The notes below the pieces were generated by a model that searched no databases, was not told the DNA's origin, and saw nothing but the letters and a program-made list of their open reading frames with translations. From PALSA-1355 sp035496575 (lineage in GTDB: Bacteria; Planctomycetota; Planctomycetia; Pirellulales; PALSA-1355): a stretch of DNA of 36,834 nucleotides. The stretch's first letter is position 1. Every line of letters starts with the position of its first letter. Shown here piece after piece: positions 25,195 to 32,191 of this stretch. Location of the stretch: assembly GCA_035496575.1 (NCBI GenBank), contig DATJEN010000077.1, positions 1 to 36,834 on the forward strand. Direction: 5' to 3'. The position numbers and the translations under genes are program-made.

Positions 25195-25238
25195 ATTGAG
25201 TCTCTCCAGTTTATCCAGGACCGGAAGCCTTCGCTCAT
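25191..25238 (-). CDS. 15-codon leader reading frame coupled to the next gene
   Basis: ATG 25238 opens MSEGFRSWINWRDSI and stops at a TGA that overlaps the next ATG (ATGA). ATG 25238 lies six bases after an extended -10 (TGCTACAAT), so it would be the first codon of a leaderless mRNA. Its first four codons and the upstream 15 bases match those of the gene at 25776-26261. It could be a leader peptide that delivers ribosomes to the main gene, or a remnant of a duplicated 5' end. Confidence 0.4.
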   Translation of the reverse strand: MSEGFRSWINWRDSI

Positions 25239-25253
25239 GCGCAGATTGTAGCA
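25227..25253 (-). promoter_or_regulatory. Extended -10/ATG module, copy 1 (leaderless start)
   Basis: Minus strand: TG-C-TACAAT (hexamer 25250-25245), six bases, then ATGAGCGAAGGC. 25 of 27 bases match 26250-26276. Confidence 0.55.
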
Positions 25254-25312
25254 GGGGCGAAAAGTGGCGGGCTTTTGTGTTGGCCGGCACGCCGCCAAAA
25301 ACCGGCATGCGG

Positions 25313-25750
25313 TCAGTCTGAACTTATGCGATTTACACGCCTGAATACCATCAGAACATCGTTGTGACTGCTGGGTTTCGATTCAAAGTTCGTTGCTCGC
25401 TTGCCACCATCATCATCATTGACGCAAATCGTCAGTGAATCGCTGGTCAATTCGTAGATTCCCAGCCATGCTTCACGCCGAACCGTCAAATCGATGGACT
25501 TCGGGTGTGTTGTCGAGTCCAGTTTGAACGCCAGCTCTGACTTTGGCTTGTTCGCGGACGTGAACACGATTTTGTCCTTTGTGATCGTGACCTTCAGATC
25601 GGCAGGGATAGCTTTCTGCCTGCCGCCGTCTTCGTTCGAGATCAGAATCCAAGTGCCTTGAATCGCATCCTGATCTCCCAGGCCAACTGGATTGGCCTTG
25701 GCAGTACTGAGGGAAAAAATGATCGCTACTAGCAGCAGTTTAGATTTCAA
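25313..25750 (-). CDS. Exported TIGR03067-family protein
   Basis: 145 residues with a signal peptide (MKSKLLLVAIIFSLSTAKA). The mature part follows the planctomycete TIGR03067 pattern: an early IQGTWILISNEDGG segment, a central DLTVRREAWLGIYELTSDSLTICV strand pair, and a late segment with FES and the VFRR ending. The family is predicted to form a small lipocalin-like beta-barrel; its ligand is unknown and members are often numerous in planctomycete genomes. It is less GC-rich than its neighbours. It begins 25 bp after the stop of the membrane-protein gene at 25776, so the two probably share a transcript. Confidence 0.75.
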   Translation of the reverse strand: MKSKLLLVAIIFSLSTAKANPVGLGDQDAIQGTWILISNEDGGRQKAIPADLKVTITKDKIVFTSANKPKSELAFKLDSTTHPKSIDLTVRREAWLGIYELTSDSLTICVNDDDGGKRATNFESKPSSHNDVLMVFRRVNRISSD

Positions 25751-25775
25751 GTGAACACCTCATGCGAGACCGGCA

Positions 25776-26261
25776 TTAAATCAGGGGACCGGCGGTGGTG
25801 TCCTGAGAATGAGGCGCGGCTGTTGAAGACCGCGGCTTCAGAGAATTCGAGAGAACCGCGCCGATCAACGCGGGAAGTGCTCCATAAAAGAACGAGACGG
25901 GCAAATAGAACACCAGGTACCCCACGTCGCTCAGACTCGCGACAATTGCGATCCATACGGCCATGAAGGCCAGACCCGCAAGCGGCCCAAGGACAAGCGC
26001 AATGAGCAGGACAGGATGCCACCGAGGAACGAACGCGCCGAATGCCAGGCCAGCCGCTAGGGGAACTGAAAACAAGAACCAGGTGTTCTCCACGGGGAGT
26101 AAGTAACCTGCTCCGATGGCTGCGGACATAGCCAGGACGACCTCCAGGCTGTATGCCCAGTGAAGCTGGATCAGTCCGAGTCGACCGAGCGCAGTAGGAA
26201 CACCTAAGCAGGCCAAAACCGCGACTGCGACCAGCAAGAGCTGCTTAATGCCTTCGCTCAT
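25776..26261 (-). CDS. Multi-pass membrane protein of unknown function
   Basis: 161 residues from ATG 26261 (MSEGIKQLLLVAVAVLACLG). About five hydrophobic segments span most of the protein, ending in a short polar tail (SLKPRSSTAAPHSQDTT). No family or catalytic motif is recognised. ATG 26261 is six bases after TGCTACAAT, so the mRNA is predicted to be leaderless. It is followed by the TIGR03067 gene in the same direction. Confidence 0.65.
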   Translation of the reverse strand: MSEGIKQLLLVAVAVLACLGVPTALGRLGLIQLHWAYSLEVVLAMSAAIGAGYLLPVENTWFLFSVPLAAGLAFGAFVPRWHPVLLIALVLGPLAGLAFMAVWIAIVASLSDVGYLVFYLPVSFFYGALPALIGAVLSNSLKPRSSTAAPHSQDTTAGPLI

Positions 26262-26276
26262 GCGCGCATTGTAGCA
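26250..26276 (-). promoter_or_regulatory. Extended -10/ATG module, copy 2 (leaderless start)
   Basis: Minus strand TG-C-TACAAT (hexamer 26273-26268), six bases, then ATGAGCGAAGGC. Nearly identical to 25227-25253. Confidence 0.55.
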
Positions 26277-26311
26277 CGAGGGCAGCGGATCCTTCCGGCC
26301 GCTTTGAGAGT

Positions 26312-26426
26312 GCAACGCGCGAGCGGAAGCAGCGGGATGTTTCTTGCTTCACTAGCCGGAAGCGCAGCGCCCGGTTGCGGCCGGAACAACGAGGACGGAG
26401 CAACACATCAATTGCGCGCGCCCATC
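26312..26426. repeat. REP-like dispersed repeat, copy B
   Basis: The second copy of the unit at 24682-24806, lacking its internal ~13-base insertion. The identical 37-bp core is 26367-26403. It lies in the gap 26262-26542, which contains no supported gene. Confidence 0.8.
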
Positions 26427-26464
26427 GTATCGGCCCATTGGTTCCCCTGTGGTGCTTCCACTCC

Positions 26465-26505
26465 ACCGGGCGCTAACGCTTCCGGTTGGTGAATGCAACG
26501 CGCGA
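26465..26505. repeat. Inverted partial copy C of the dispersed repeat
   Basis: The reverse complement of this stretch reads TTCACCAACCGGAAGCG then TTAGCGCCCGG, matching the part of copy B around 26349-26373 (TTCACTAGCCGGAAGCG, CAGCGCCCGG). It is followed on the plus strand by TGCAACGCGCGAAG, which matches the start of copy B. Copies B and C can pair as an imperfect long hairpin. Confidence 0.65.
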
Positions 26506-26542
26506 AGTGGCGCGATGGGCCGCCCTGCTCTTTTGCGACCGC

Positions 26543-28234
26543 TTACTTTTTCCGATACGCCAAAATCGCTTCCAGCGCCGGGTCGCGGTGCTCGCGAAAA
26601 CTGGCCGCGGTGGGCGGGGCATACAACTGCGGCGGCGTCCAAATCCGATAGTCCATCGCCATCGAGTGCTGCCACCACAGGTCCGAGATGCTGGTGATCC
26701 AGCCGCTCTTGGGGAGCACGATCTGGATGCTCTCGCCGATGAAGTTGGGACGCGAGCCGGTCGGTTCGCCCACCAGGATCGCCTTCGTGCGGCGCTCGAG
26801 CTCGCTGACCGTGTTTTGCGCGGCCGAGAACGTCTCGCGGCCCGTGATCACGAATAGCCGCCCTTGCGTCTGCAGCTTTTCGGAGCGAATGATGCCTTCG
26901 ATCAACGGCGGGTTCGTGAACGTGTCGCCGCCGCCGTTGTGCCGCATGTCGAGCACCAGGCCATCGATGTCGTCTTTCGCGACTTCGGCGAACAAGTCGC
27001 GGCAGAAATCCATCATCGTCTTTTGATTGTTGGTGCCGATCCCATTCATCTGGCAATAAACCAAGCGCTCCTCGGGCAGCCGTTCGAACCAATAGGTCTT
27101 GTCGCGGTGGCGCAAATGCAGCGGCATGGGCGCGTCCTGTCCGGCCACGGTGTTGATCCATTTGTTGTCTTTGGGATTGGGAGCGACTGCCTCGGTCGGA
27201 ACCTCGACGCGGCGCGACTGGCCGCTGGCGTCCTCGATCTCGAGCGGCACGACCGATTCGTCCTTCAAAATACCCAGGCCCTTGAGTACGCGCAACGAAC
27301 TCAACAGCCATGGTGCCGTTGACAGCACGTTCATGGGGTTGTCGCGCGACGTGATTTCGCGGGCAAGCTTCATGCATTCGTCAATCGAACGATCGCCGAT
27401 CTTCAGCACCTTCGCTCCCACCAGGTCGCCATGGGGCTCTAGCGCCGCAATGACGTAGATGCCCTCGGGGAACTCGAAGAACACGAGCGGTACGCGCTGA
27501 ACCTGGCCGACGGCGCGGATGTGCGTGTGCCCATCGCCCAGGTGGCGAACGATGCCCATCATGCGCACCAGAACCTGCTCATCGCTCAGCGTGGGAATAT
27601 CGCGGTCGAGCGCCGACGCCATTTCGTCGAGGCGAGCTTCGCTTACGACTTTATAGGGCGCATAGTGAACGCGCTTGGCCTCGTGCATCAGAAAACGCAA
27701 GTCATGTCGAAAGCCTTCGTCGCGCGATAGCCCGGACACGTCTGTGGCCCAGACCAGCTTGCGGTAGTCGTCGTCCTTGAGTAACGACTCGAACTGCTTG
27801 CCGTGAAAGCGGCGAATGTTGCGCAGTCCCTGGGCCAGCGAGGTGCGCGTCCAGCGGAGCGCCTCGTCCTTTTGGCCGAGTTGCGCGTGTGCGGCCGCCA
27901 GCGCTAAGGCCGCCTCCCCGTGATAAACCATCCGCGGCGGGTTCCACTGAAAGCTGCCCAGCTCCTCGGCCTTCTCGAGCGCCGGGATGGCTTTGCCGAA
28001 TTCTCCGCTCTCGAGATAACAGATGCCCAAGCGATACCAATACAGACCAACCGTCGGATTGAGCTCGACCAGCCGGCCATACTGTTCGATGCCGCGGTCG
28101 AGCCGCTTGATCAGAAAGCTCGTATCCGCCTGCTTGATCAAGTCCGTCACGCGCGAGGGTGGCGACGGCGAGTTGACGTTCAGTCCGGCCTCTGCGGCCG
28201 TAAGAGCGGCTATCAGCAGCAGCAATGGGCTCAT
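26543..28234 (-). CDS. Exported TPR plus S41-family peptidase
   Basis: 563 residues from ATG 28234, chosen because it opens a signal peptide (MSPLLLLIAALTAAEA); the open frame continues 36 codons upstream without one. Residues ~25-150 are tetratricopeptide-like helices (TVGLYWYRLGICYLESGEF). A central module binds or recognises substrate, and the C-terminal ~200 residues are an S41 (tail-specific/tricorn-like) protease core: DIDGLVLDMRHNGGGDTF, the nucleophile candidate S470 in RETFSAAQNTVSEL, and ILVGEPTGSRPN. The position after S-A-A is Gln rather than the usual Glu. Likely a periplasmic protease; substrate unknown. Confidence 0.82.
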   Translation of the reverse strand: MSPLLLLIAALTAAEAGLNVNSPSPPSRVTDLIKQADTSFLIKRLDRGIEQYGRLVELNPTVGLYWYRLGICYLESGEFGKAIPALEKAEELGSFQWNPPRMVYHGEAALALAAAHAQLGQKDEALRWTRTSLAQGLRNIRRFHGKQFESLLKDDDYRKLVWATDVSGLSRDEGFRHDLRFLMHEAKRVHYAPYKVVSEARLDEMASALDRDIPTLSDEQVLVRMMGIVRHLGDGHTHIRAVGQVQRVPLVFFEFPEGIYVIAALEPHGDLVGAKVLKIGDRSIDECMKLAREITSRDNPMNVLSTAPWLLSSLRVLKGLGILKDESVVPLEIEDASGQSRRVEVPTEAVAPNPKDNKWINTVAGQDAPMPLHLRHRDKTYWFERLPEERLVYCQMNGIGTNNQKTMMDFCRDLFAEVAKDDIDGLVLDMRHNGGGDTFTNPPLIEGIIRSEKLQTQGRLFVITGRETFSAAQNTVSELERRTKAILVGEPTGSRPNFIGESIQIVLPKSGWITSISDLWWQHSMAMDYRIWTPPQLYAPPTAASFREHRDPALEAILAYRKK

Positions 28235-28383
28235 GGTAGCTACCTGGCTAGGAGATGAACCGGTGGATCGACGCCGATTGTGGACGCCACGCGTGCGCAC
28301 GCCATGCTGGTAAAGCAGGGCAAGGTGAAACGTGGCGCGCAAGGTGTTCGCTCCCCTGGCGGTCGGTCTTGGCTGTCACGCGG

Positions 28384-28408
28384 AAAAACTTTGTCGCCGG
28401 GGGGGCGA
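28384..28408 (-). terminator. Candidate terminator after the FHA gene
   Basis: Minus strand: stem TCGCC/GGCGA with a C5 loop, then CAAAG and TTTTT. It begins 30 bp after the FHA stop. The stem is short, so termination is uncertain. The rest of the gap 28235-28437 shows nothing else except a GGTAGCTACC palindrome touching the upstream start codon. Confidence 0.4.
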
Positions 28409-28437
28409 AATCTGCCAGGTCGAGGGCTTGCCGCTCG

Positions 28438-29112
28438 CTAATCCTCGTCCGAGGGCTGCCCCACCGATCGCAAGTACGCTGCCAGCCGGGCTTGCAGATC
28501 CACCATGTTCTGCCATTGCCGCAGCTCGAGCGTGACCGTCGGCGAGTCGGCCTTCGCCTTGACCGAGTTCATCAGGTCGCGGACCCGGATATGCAGATAG
28601 TCGAGCAGCTCGCAGAGCTGCGCCGCCTGGCCGGGGCTCAGCCGCTCGGGCAGTTCCGGCGGCACGAGCGTGTGCAGCGTGCTTTGCACGTCCGGATCGG
28701 CGCTCCAATTGAGCTCGAACTCGAGCGAAGCCGCCTGCGCGGCCCGCTGCGGGTCGTCACTGCTGATGGTGCCGCCGCTGGCTTCGTTGCGAAGCTGCGC
28801 CAGGCGATCGGCGATTTGTTCGCGCGAGCCGAACAGCAGCACCGAGCGGCCCAAGCTGATGATGTCGCCGAAGCGCAGAATGCGGAGCTGAATGTCCTCG
28901 CCGTTGACCTTGGTTCCATTGGTGCTCTCCAGATCGGTGAGCACGATTTTGTCCTGATCCTCCTGAATCTTGACGTGGAACCGGCTGACGCGCTCGTCGT
29001 TCAGTTGCAGCGAGTTGCCTTCTTCACGACCGATCGTGACCGGCGTTTGCAGATTATCATATGTGCGGCCTCGGTCCGCTCCGTCCAGCACGCGTAGGGT
29101 GATCTGTGCCAT
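28438..29112 (-). CDS. FHA-domain protein
   Basis: 224 residues from ATG 29112 (MAQITLRVLDGADRGRTY); an ATG six codons upstream is also in frame. Residues ~1-95 are an FHA domain with all phosphothreonine-binding signatures: the Arg in VTIGREEGN, SRFH in ERVSRFHVKI and STNGT in LESTNGTKVNG. The remainder is a predicted alpha-helical region (LAQLRNEA, LCELLDYLHIRVRDLMNSV) that may mediate oligomerisation. It should bind phosphothreonine peptides in Ser/Thr kinase signalling, which is abundant in planctomycetes; no kinase gene is in the window. Confidence 0.88.
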   Translation of the reverse strand: MAQITLRVLDGADRGRTYDNLQTPVTIGREEGNSLQLNDERVSRFHVKIQEDQDKIVLTDLESTNGTKVNGEDIQLRILRFGDIISLGRSVLLFGSREQIADRLAQLRNEASGGTISSDDPQRAAQAASLEFELNWSADPDVQSTLHTLVPPELPERLSPGQAAQLCELLDYLHIRVRDLMNSVKAKADSPTVTLELRQWQNMVDLQARLAAYLRSVGQPSDED

Positions 29113-29239
29113 TGAAATGAGATCGCACACGAGTTGCCAGAGTCATCGACCGATAACTCGCGCGCCGTGAGCTCGAGAGGTGAAGGTCGCACCGAACGCG
29201 CCGCGGTCGCACGCAGTTCGCCGGGCCGGCTCTCATCCG

Positions 29240-29268
29240 CTTATAGCATCCGCCAGCGTGGCACTCAA
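29240..29268 (-). promoter_or_regulatory. Promoter for the FHA gene
   Basis: Minus strand: -35 TTGAGT (29268-29263), 17-bp spacer, extended -10 TGCTATAAG with hexamer TATAAG (29245-29240). Predicted leader of about 120 nt. Confidence 0.6.
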
Positions 29269-29335
29269 GCTTGGGTTGCAAGCGGGCCTGCTGCGGCATG
29301 CACCTCGCCACGCCGCCTGCGCAAGCTTGGGCTGC

Positions 29336-29364
29336 TTGTCGCCGCCCGTCCCAGGGCGTATCTT
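29336..29364 (+). promoter_or_regulatory. Promoter for the tRNA-Arg gene
   Basis: -35 TTGTCG (29336-29341), 17-bp spacer, -10 TATCTT (29359-29364). Predicted start about 13 nt before the tRNA 5' end. Confidence 0.45.
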
Positions 29365-29383
29365 GAAATCCGCGAAAAACCGC

Positions 29384-29457
29384 GCGCCCGTGGCGCAATT
29401 GGATAGCGCATCGGTCTTCGGAACCGAGGGTTACAGGTTCGAATCCTGTCGGGCGTA
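29384..29457 (+). tRNA. tRNA-Arg (anticodon UCG)
   Basis: A full cloverleaf of 74 nt. Acceptor GCGCCCG pairs with CGGGCGT (one G-U). D-stem GCGC/GCGC, anticodon stem TCGGT/ACCGA with loop CTTCGGA giving anticodon TCG, 5-nt variable loop, T-arm ACAGG-TTCGAAT-CCTGT, discriminator A. The CCA end is not encoded. It decodes CGA (and CGG by wobble). The 3' end is 5 bp from the stop codon of the recombinase remnant. Confidence 0.95.
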
Positions 29458-29462
29458 CTATT

Positions 29463-30115
29463 TCACTCGCATCGAATTGCAACCCGTCGTTTTCCTCGGA
29501 AAAGACGAGTTGCGGCGGTTTGGGATGCGACTCCGGGCTGGTCACTTCCGCTGGTTGTTGCAACCGGATTTTGCAGCGCACTCTTGCCCGCCTGCTCAAA
29601 GTGCTCCTCGGTCACTTGCAGGTAGTGCTTCCGCGCAACAGCTTCACTGTTGCCGATCCAAGCGCAAACGACATGCGCGGGGAAATGTTCAGCCAGTTCG
29701 GTCTGCCTGGTCGAACGCAGGTTCTGGAAGAGCGTCGGCCAGGGTTCGAGGCCGGCCTTGCGGATGATGCGCTCCAATTGGGTCCGCAAATTGGAGTTGC
29801 TGTCACGATAGCGAGAAATAACGAACTCGGTGCCCAGTTCTGCTTGTTCGAAGGCTAATTCCAGGTGGGGTAGCAGTTCCGGAAATAGTGGGACTAGCCT
29901 ACTTTCGCCGCCTTCGTGGTGCTCCGTCTTTGGGCTCGGAACTCTCATCCTGTCGCGCGCTCCCAGTCGACATCGCACCACCGTAGGGCTAGGTGTTCCG
30001 ACGGACAACGTAGGCCACCAAAACGGCTCAGAGCAAATAGTAGTCGCCACTGCGCATCCGGACAGGCTTCGAGAACTCGTTGGGCCTCAGCTAAGGGACG
30101 TTCCGACAAACTGAC
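29463..30115 (-). pseudogene. Tyrosine recombinase (integrase) remnant, frameshifted and N-terminally truncated
   Basis: Only the catalytic C-terminal half remains. The downstream frame carries PKTEHHEGGESRLVPLFPEL, then LRSTRQTELAEHFP (catalytic Arg) and WIGNSEAVARKHYLQVTEEH, with the nucleophile Tyr in HYLQ. The upstream part, RPLAEAQRVLEACPDAQWRL, FALSRFGGLRCPSEHLALRW and CDVDWER, is in a different frame, and the switch lies in a GCGCGC run near 29953-29962. No N-terminal SAM-like DNA-binding domain is found above a TAA at 30116. The gene abuts the 3' end of tRNA-Arg, as integrases of tRNA-targeted elements do. It is almost certainly inactive. Confidence 0.85.
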
Positions 30116-30164
30116 TTAGTCGGAGGACCTATTCGGAACGATTCGCGGCTGAAAGCGCCGAATT

Positions 30165-30194
30165 GCCGCAGAAAGCGGCGAGAAGTTTTTCTTT
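30165..30194 (+). terminator. Hairpin with T-run on the plus strand
   Basis: Stem GCCGC/GCGGC with AGAAA loop, then GAGAAG and TTTTTCTTT. No plus-strand gene ends directly upstream, so it may be a relic of the integrated element. A similar hairpin-like unit (GCGGCTGAAAGCGCCG) precedes it. Confidence 0.35.
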
Positions 30195-30224
30195 CCAAAC
30201 AAGGCGCGCGGCTTTCGGAATGAA

Positions 30225-30647
30225 TTATTCGGAGCCGCGTTCTCGCTTCGCGACCCGATCCAACAACCTGTCGAGTTCAGCGACCGTCATTTTCTTGCGC
30301 TCTGCAAAATCGACTTTGGGTTCCCCGGCTTCTCGGGCACGTTTCCAATCCGCGGCAAGTTCCTTCTCGGATTGGATAACTTGATAGGTGGCTTTTTTAC
30401 GGCCGCGGGTCTTAGTCTTTCCGGCAAAAGAAGGATCTTCCGTGGCGTCAGAGTTGAGGCCACGCCACCATTCCCAGAATAACTCCTCAGGACGAACTAC
30501 AAAGGTGCCAAAAGGAGTGGGAGAGTCAGTCGGGATAGGTACCGGCTCAACTGGGTTGTAGTGCGATCCATCGCTCAATGACGTCTGGTCCCCCGTATAA
30601 ATTCCGACCCGACCGCGGATTCTGGATCTAACGTGTGTCGTCAGCAT
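30225..30647 (-). CDS. Hypothetical protein in the integration-site region
   Basis: 140 codons from ATG 30647. No family is recognised. The N-terminal part is Pro/Ser/Thr-rich (PVEPVPIPTDSPTPFGTF); the middle has RPEELFWEWWRGLNSDATED; the C-terminal half is charged and helical (KKMTVAELDRLLDRVAKRER), possibly nucleic-acid-binding. In-frame sequence above the ATG (GFAHHWAVHELIQQG) also looks coding back to a TAG near 30720, so the start may be a rare codon upstream or the gene may be truncated. It lies just upstream of the recombinase remnant and is less GC-rich than the left part of the window, so it may be cargo of the same element. Confidence 0.45.
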   Translation of the reverse strand: MLTTHVRSRIRGRVGIYTGDQTSLSDGSHYNPVEPVPIPTDSPTPFGTFVVRPEELFWEWWRGLNSDATEDPSFAGKTKTRGRKKATYQVIQSEKELAADWKRAREAGEPKVDFAERKKMTVAELDRLLDRVAKRERGSE

Positions 30648-30958
30648 TCCCTGTTGAATTAGTTCGTGGACCGCCCAATGGTGCGCGAAACCAAGCGTCG
30701 AATCCGCCCGTCCCTACGATCGGAATGAGCGTGGCCAAATAAGCCTTGCTATGGTTGATGGTGGCACGGCGGATGCCGCTGGCATTGTCTAGATGCCCAA
30801 CGCCAGTGCGCTAGCTGAGTTCCTGATTCGATAGCAATTGCCGCCATTGCCGCGCCGTAATCGAGGTCAAGTCAGCCGAGCCCAGTTAAACGCGAAAAAG
30901 TTATCCAACATCGGCGTGCCCCTCGTTTGCTATCACAGTCGCTTCGGAGGAGATCGCA
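30648..30958. other. Gap between divergent genes in the integration-site region
   Basis: 311 bp without a supported gene. Its left end may extend the hypothetical gene on the minus strand. Its right end supplies the SD (GGAGGAGA) of the gene at 30959. No repeat or RNA gene was identified. Confidence 0.4.
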
Positions 30959-32107
30959 ATGAAATACAGAACCAGCCAGACGAGCAAGGGTACGGGTGAC
31001 CGGATACTCACTGAATATCGGCGTACAGCGCGAACCTGCAAAAGAGTTGTCTTGATGCCGGCTGTGGGACTGGCTTGTCGATGTCGTCGCGTAGCTTTGC
31101 CCGCGCTTTTGTTGTTGGCGGCGATTGGCGCCGCGCACGCCGCCGATCCTCCTGACGACGATGACCCGTGGACGCCGTGCGAAACGGCCACGATCGAGCG
31201 CGCGGACTTGAAAGCCGCTTTTCGGGACAACAGCCACTCCCCGCGCGTGCTCAGTGGCATCGACGCCCTGTTCAACCGCCATGCTGCGGAATTCGACGCG
31301 TTCGATCCTGATTCGCCAGGCGCCTCGGCCGGACTGAACTTCGAACACATCATCTCGGGCCATGCATCGCCGGACAATCTGTTCGCGCCCCGGCACCACC
31401 GCTATACCTTGCAGCGCTCGCCGCGGGAAGCGGCCGTTCGATTGGTGCGCGATGCGAGCGACGATCCCTGGCGGATGCAAAGCACGCTCACCTATACGCT
31501 CGGCGAGCGAAACTCGGTCGACCTCGATTTTCGCTGTAAAGCGCACGACCCGCGGCTATTCGGCTCGCGGGAATATGCCGTGTTGTTCTTCGCCAATTAC
31601 ATGAATGACGTGGAGCAGGTGGCACTCCATTTCCTGGGCCAGGACGGTCCGCACGATCGCGAGCACTGGATTGCAGCCGATGCGCCGGCGGGGCATGCGG
31701 ACTACAACAGCGGTGGGACGTATCGAGCCGCCGGCGCGCCGGCGCTCGAATACGACGCCGATCACAACTTCAAACTCAATTTGTGGAGTTACGACAAACC
31801 TCGATTCGTGCGGCCGTTTTATTTCGGCCGAGCCGCGCACGGCATGACCCTGATCATGATGTTCGACAAGTCATACAGCCCACGCGATGAGATCCGCTTC
31901 AGCCTCTTCAAGTTCAAAGTCCCCAAGTTCCCGCGACCTGCTTTCGACTGGCAATACGTGATCCATCATGTTCGCCCAGACGAGCAATACGGCTTTCGGG
32001 CACGCCTGGTGTGGAAGCCTTTCGTCAGCGCGGAAGATTGCCAGCAAGAATACGATCGCTGGAGTCGACAATTGCCGGCGGTCAAACCGACGAAAGAAAG
32101 TCTTTAG
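30959..32107 (+). CDS. Exported protein of unknown function
   Basis: 382 residues from ATG 30959, which has a strong SD (GGAGGA, eight bases away). A hydrophobic stretch (ALPALLLLAAIGAAHAA) at residues ~46-62 is a signal peptide or anchor, so the n-region is unusually long; ATG 31055 would give a conventional signal peptide but has no SD. The mature part starts DPPDDDDPWTPCE and is rich in aromatic and beta segments (FFANYMNDVEQVALHFLG, NFKLNLWSYDKPRFVRPFYF, YGFRARLVWKPFVS), suggesting a beta-sandwich. No catalytic motif or domain name is recognised. Confidence 0.65.
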   Translation: MKYRTSQTSKGTGDRILTEYRRTARTCKRVVLMPAVGLACRCRRVALPALLLLAAIGAAHAADPPDDDDPWTPCETATIERADLKAAFRDNSHSPRVLSGIDALFNRHAAEFDAFDPDSPGASAGLNFEHIISGHASPDNLFAPRHHRYTLQRSPREAAVRLVRDASDDPWRMQSTLTYTLGERNSVDLDFRCKAHDPRLFGSREYAVLFFANYMNDVEQVALHFLGQDGPHDREHWIAADAPAGHADYNSGGTYRAAGAPALEYDADHNFKLNLWSYDKPRFVRPFYFGRAAHGMTLIMMFDKSYSPRDEIRFSLFKFKVPKFPRPAFDWQYVIHHVRPDEQYGFRARLVWKPFVSAEDCQQEYDRWSRQLPAVKPTKESL

Positions 32108-32191
32108 TCGAAGCGCCGCTCTCACTCGAGCCTTTGAACTCGTCACACGCGCTCCGAACGCTTAACAGCCCACATCACAGATCCTCCTCGC

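Noticed and set aside
26245..26492. Short frames on both strands in the gap before the S41 protease gene
   Set aside because: They translate the dispersed repeat; the same peptide pattern (APGCGRNNEDGA) arises from copy A, so it reflects repeat similarity, not a gene family.
29057..29599. A 180-codon minus-strand frame containing a RPTGFEPVTLGSEDRC segment
   Set aside because: That segment is the antisense translation of the tRNA-Arg gene, a well-known spurious protein; the rest overlaps the FHA promoter and the integrase remnant in another frame.
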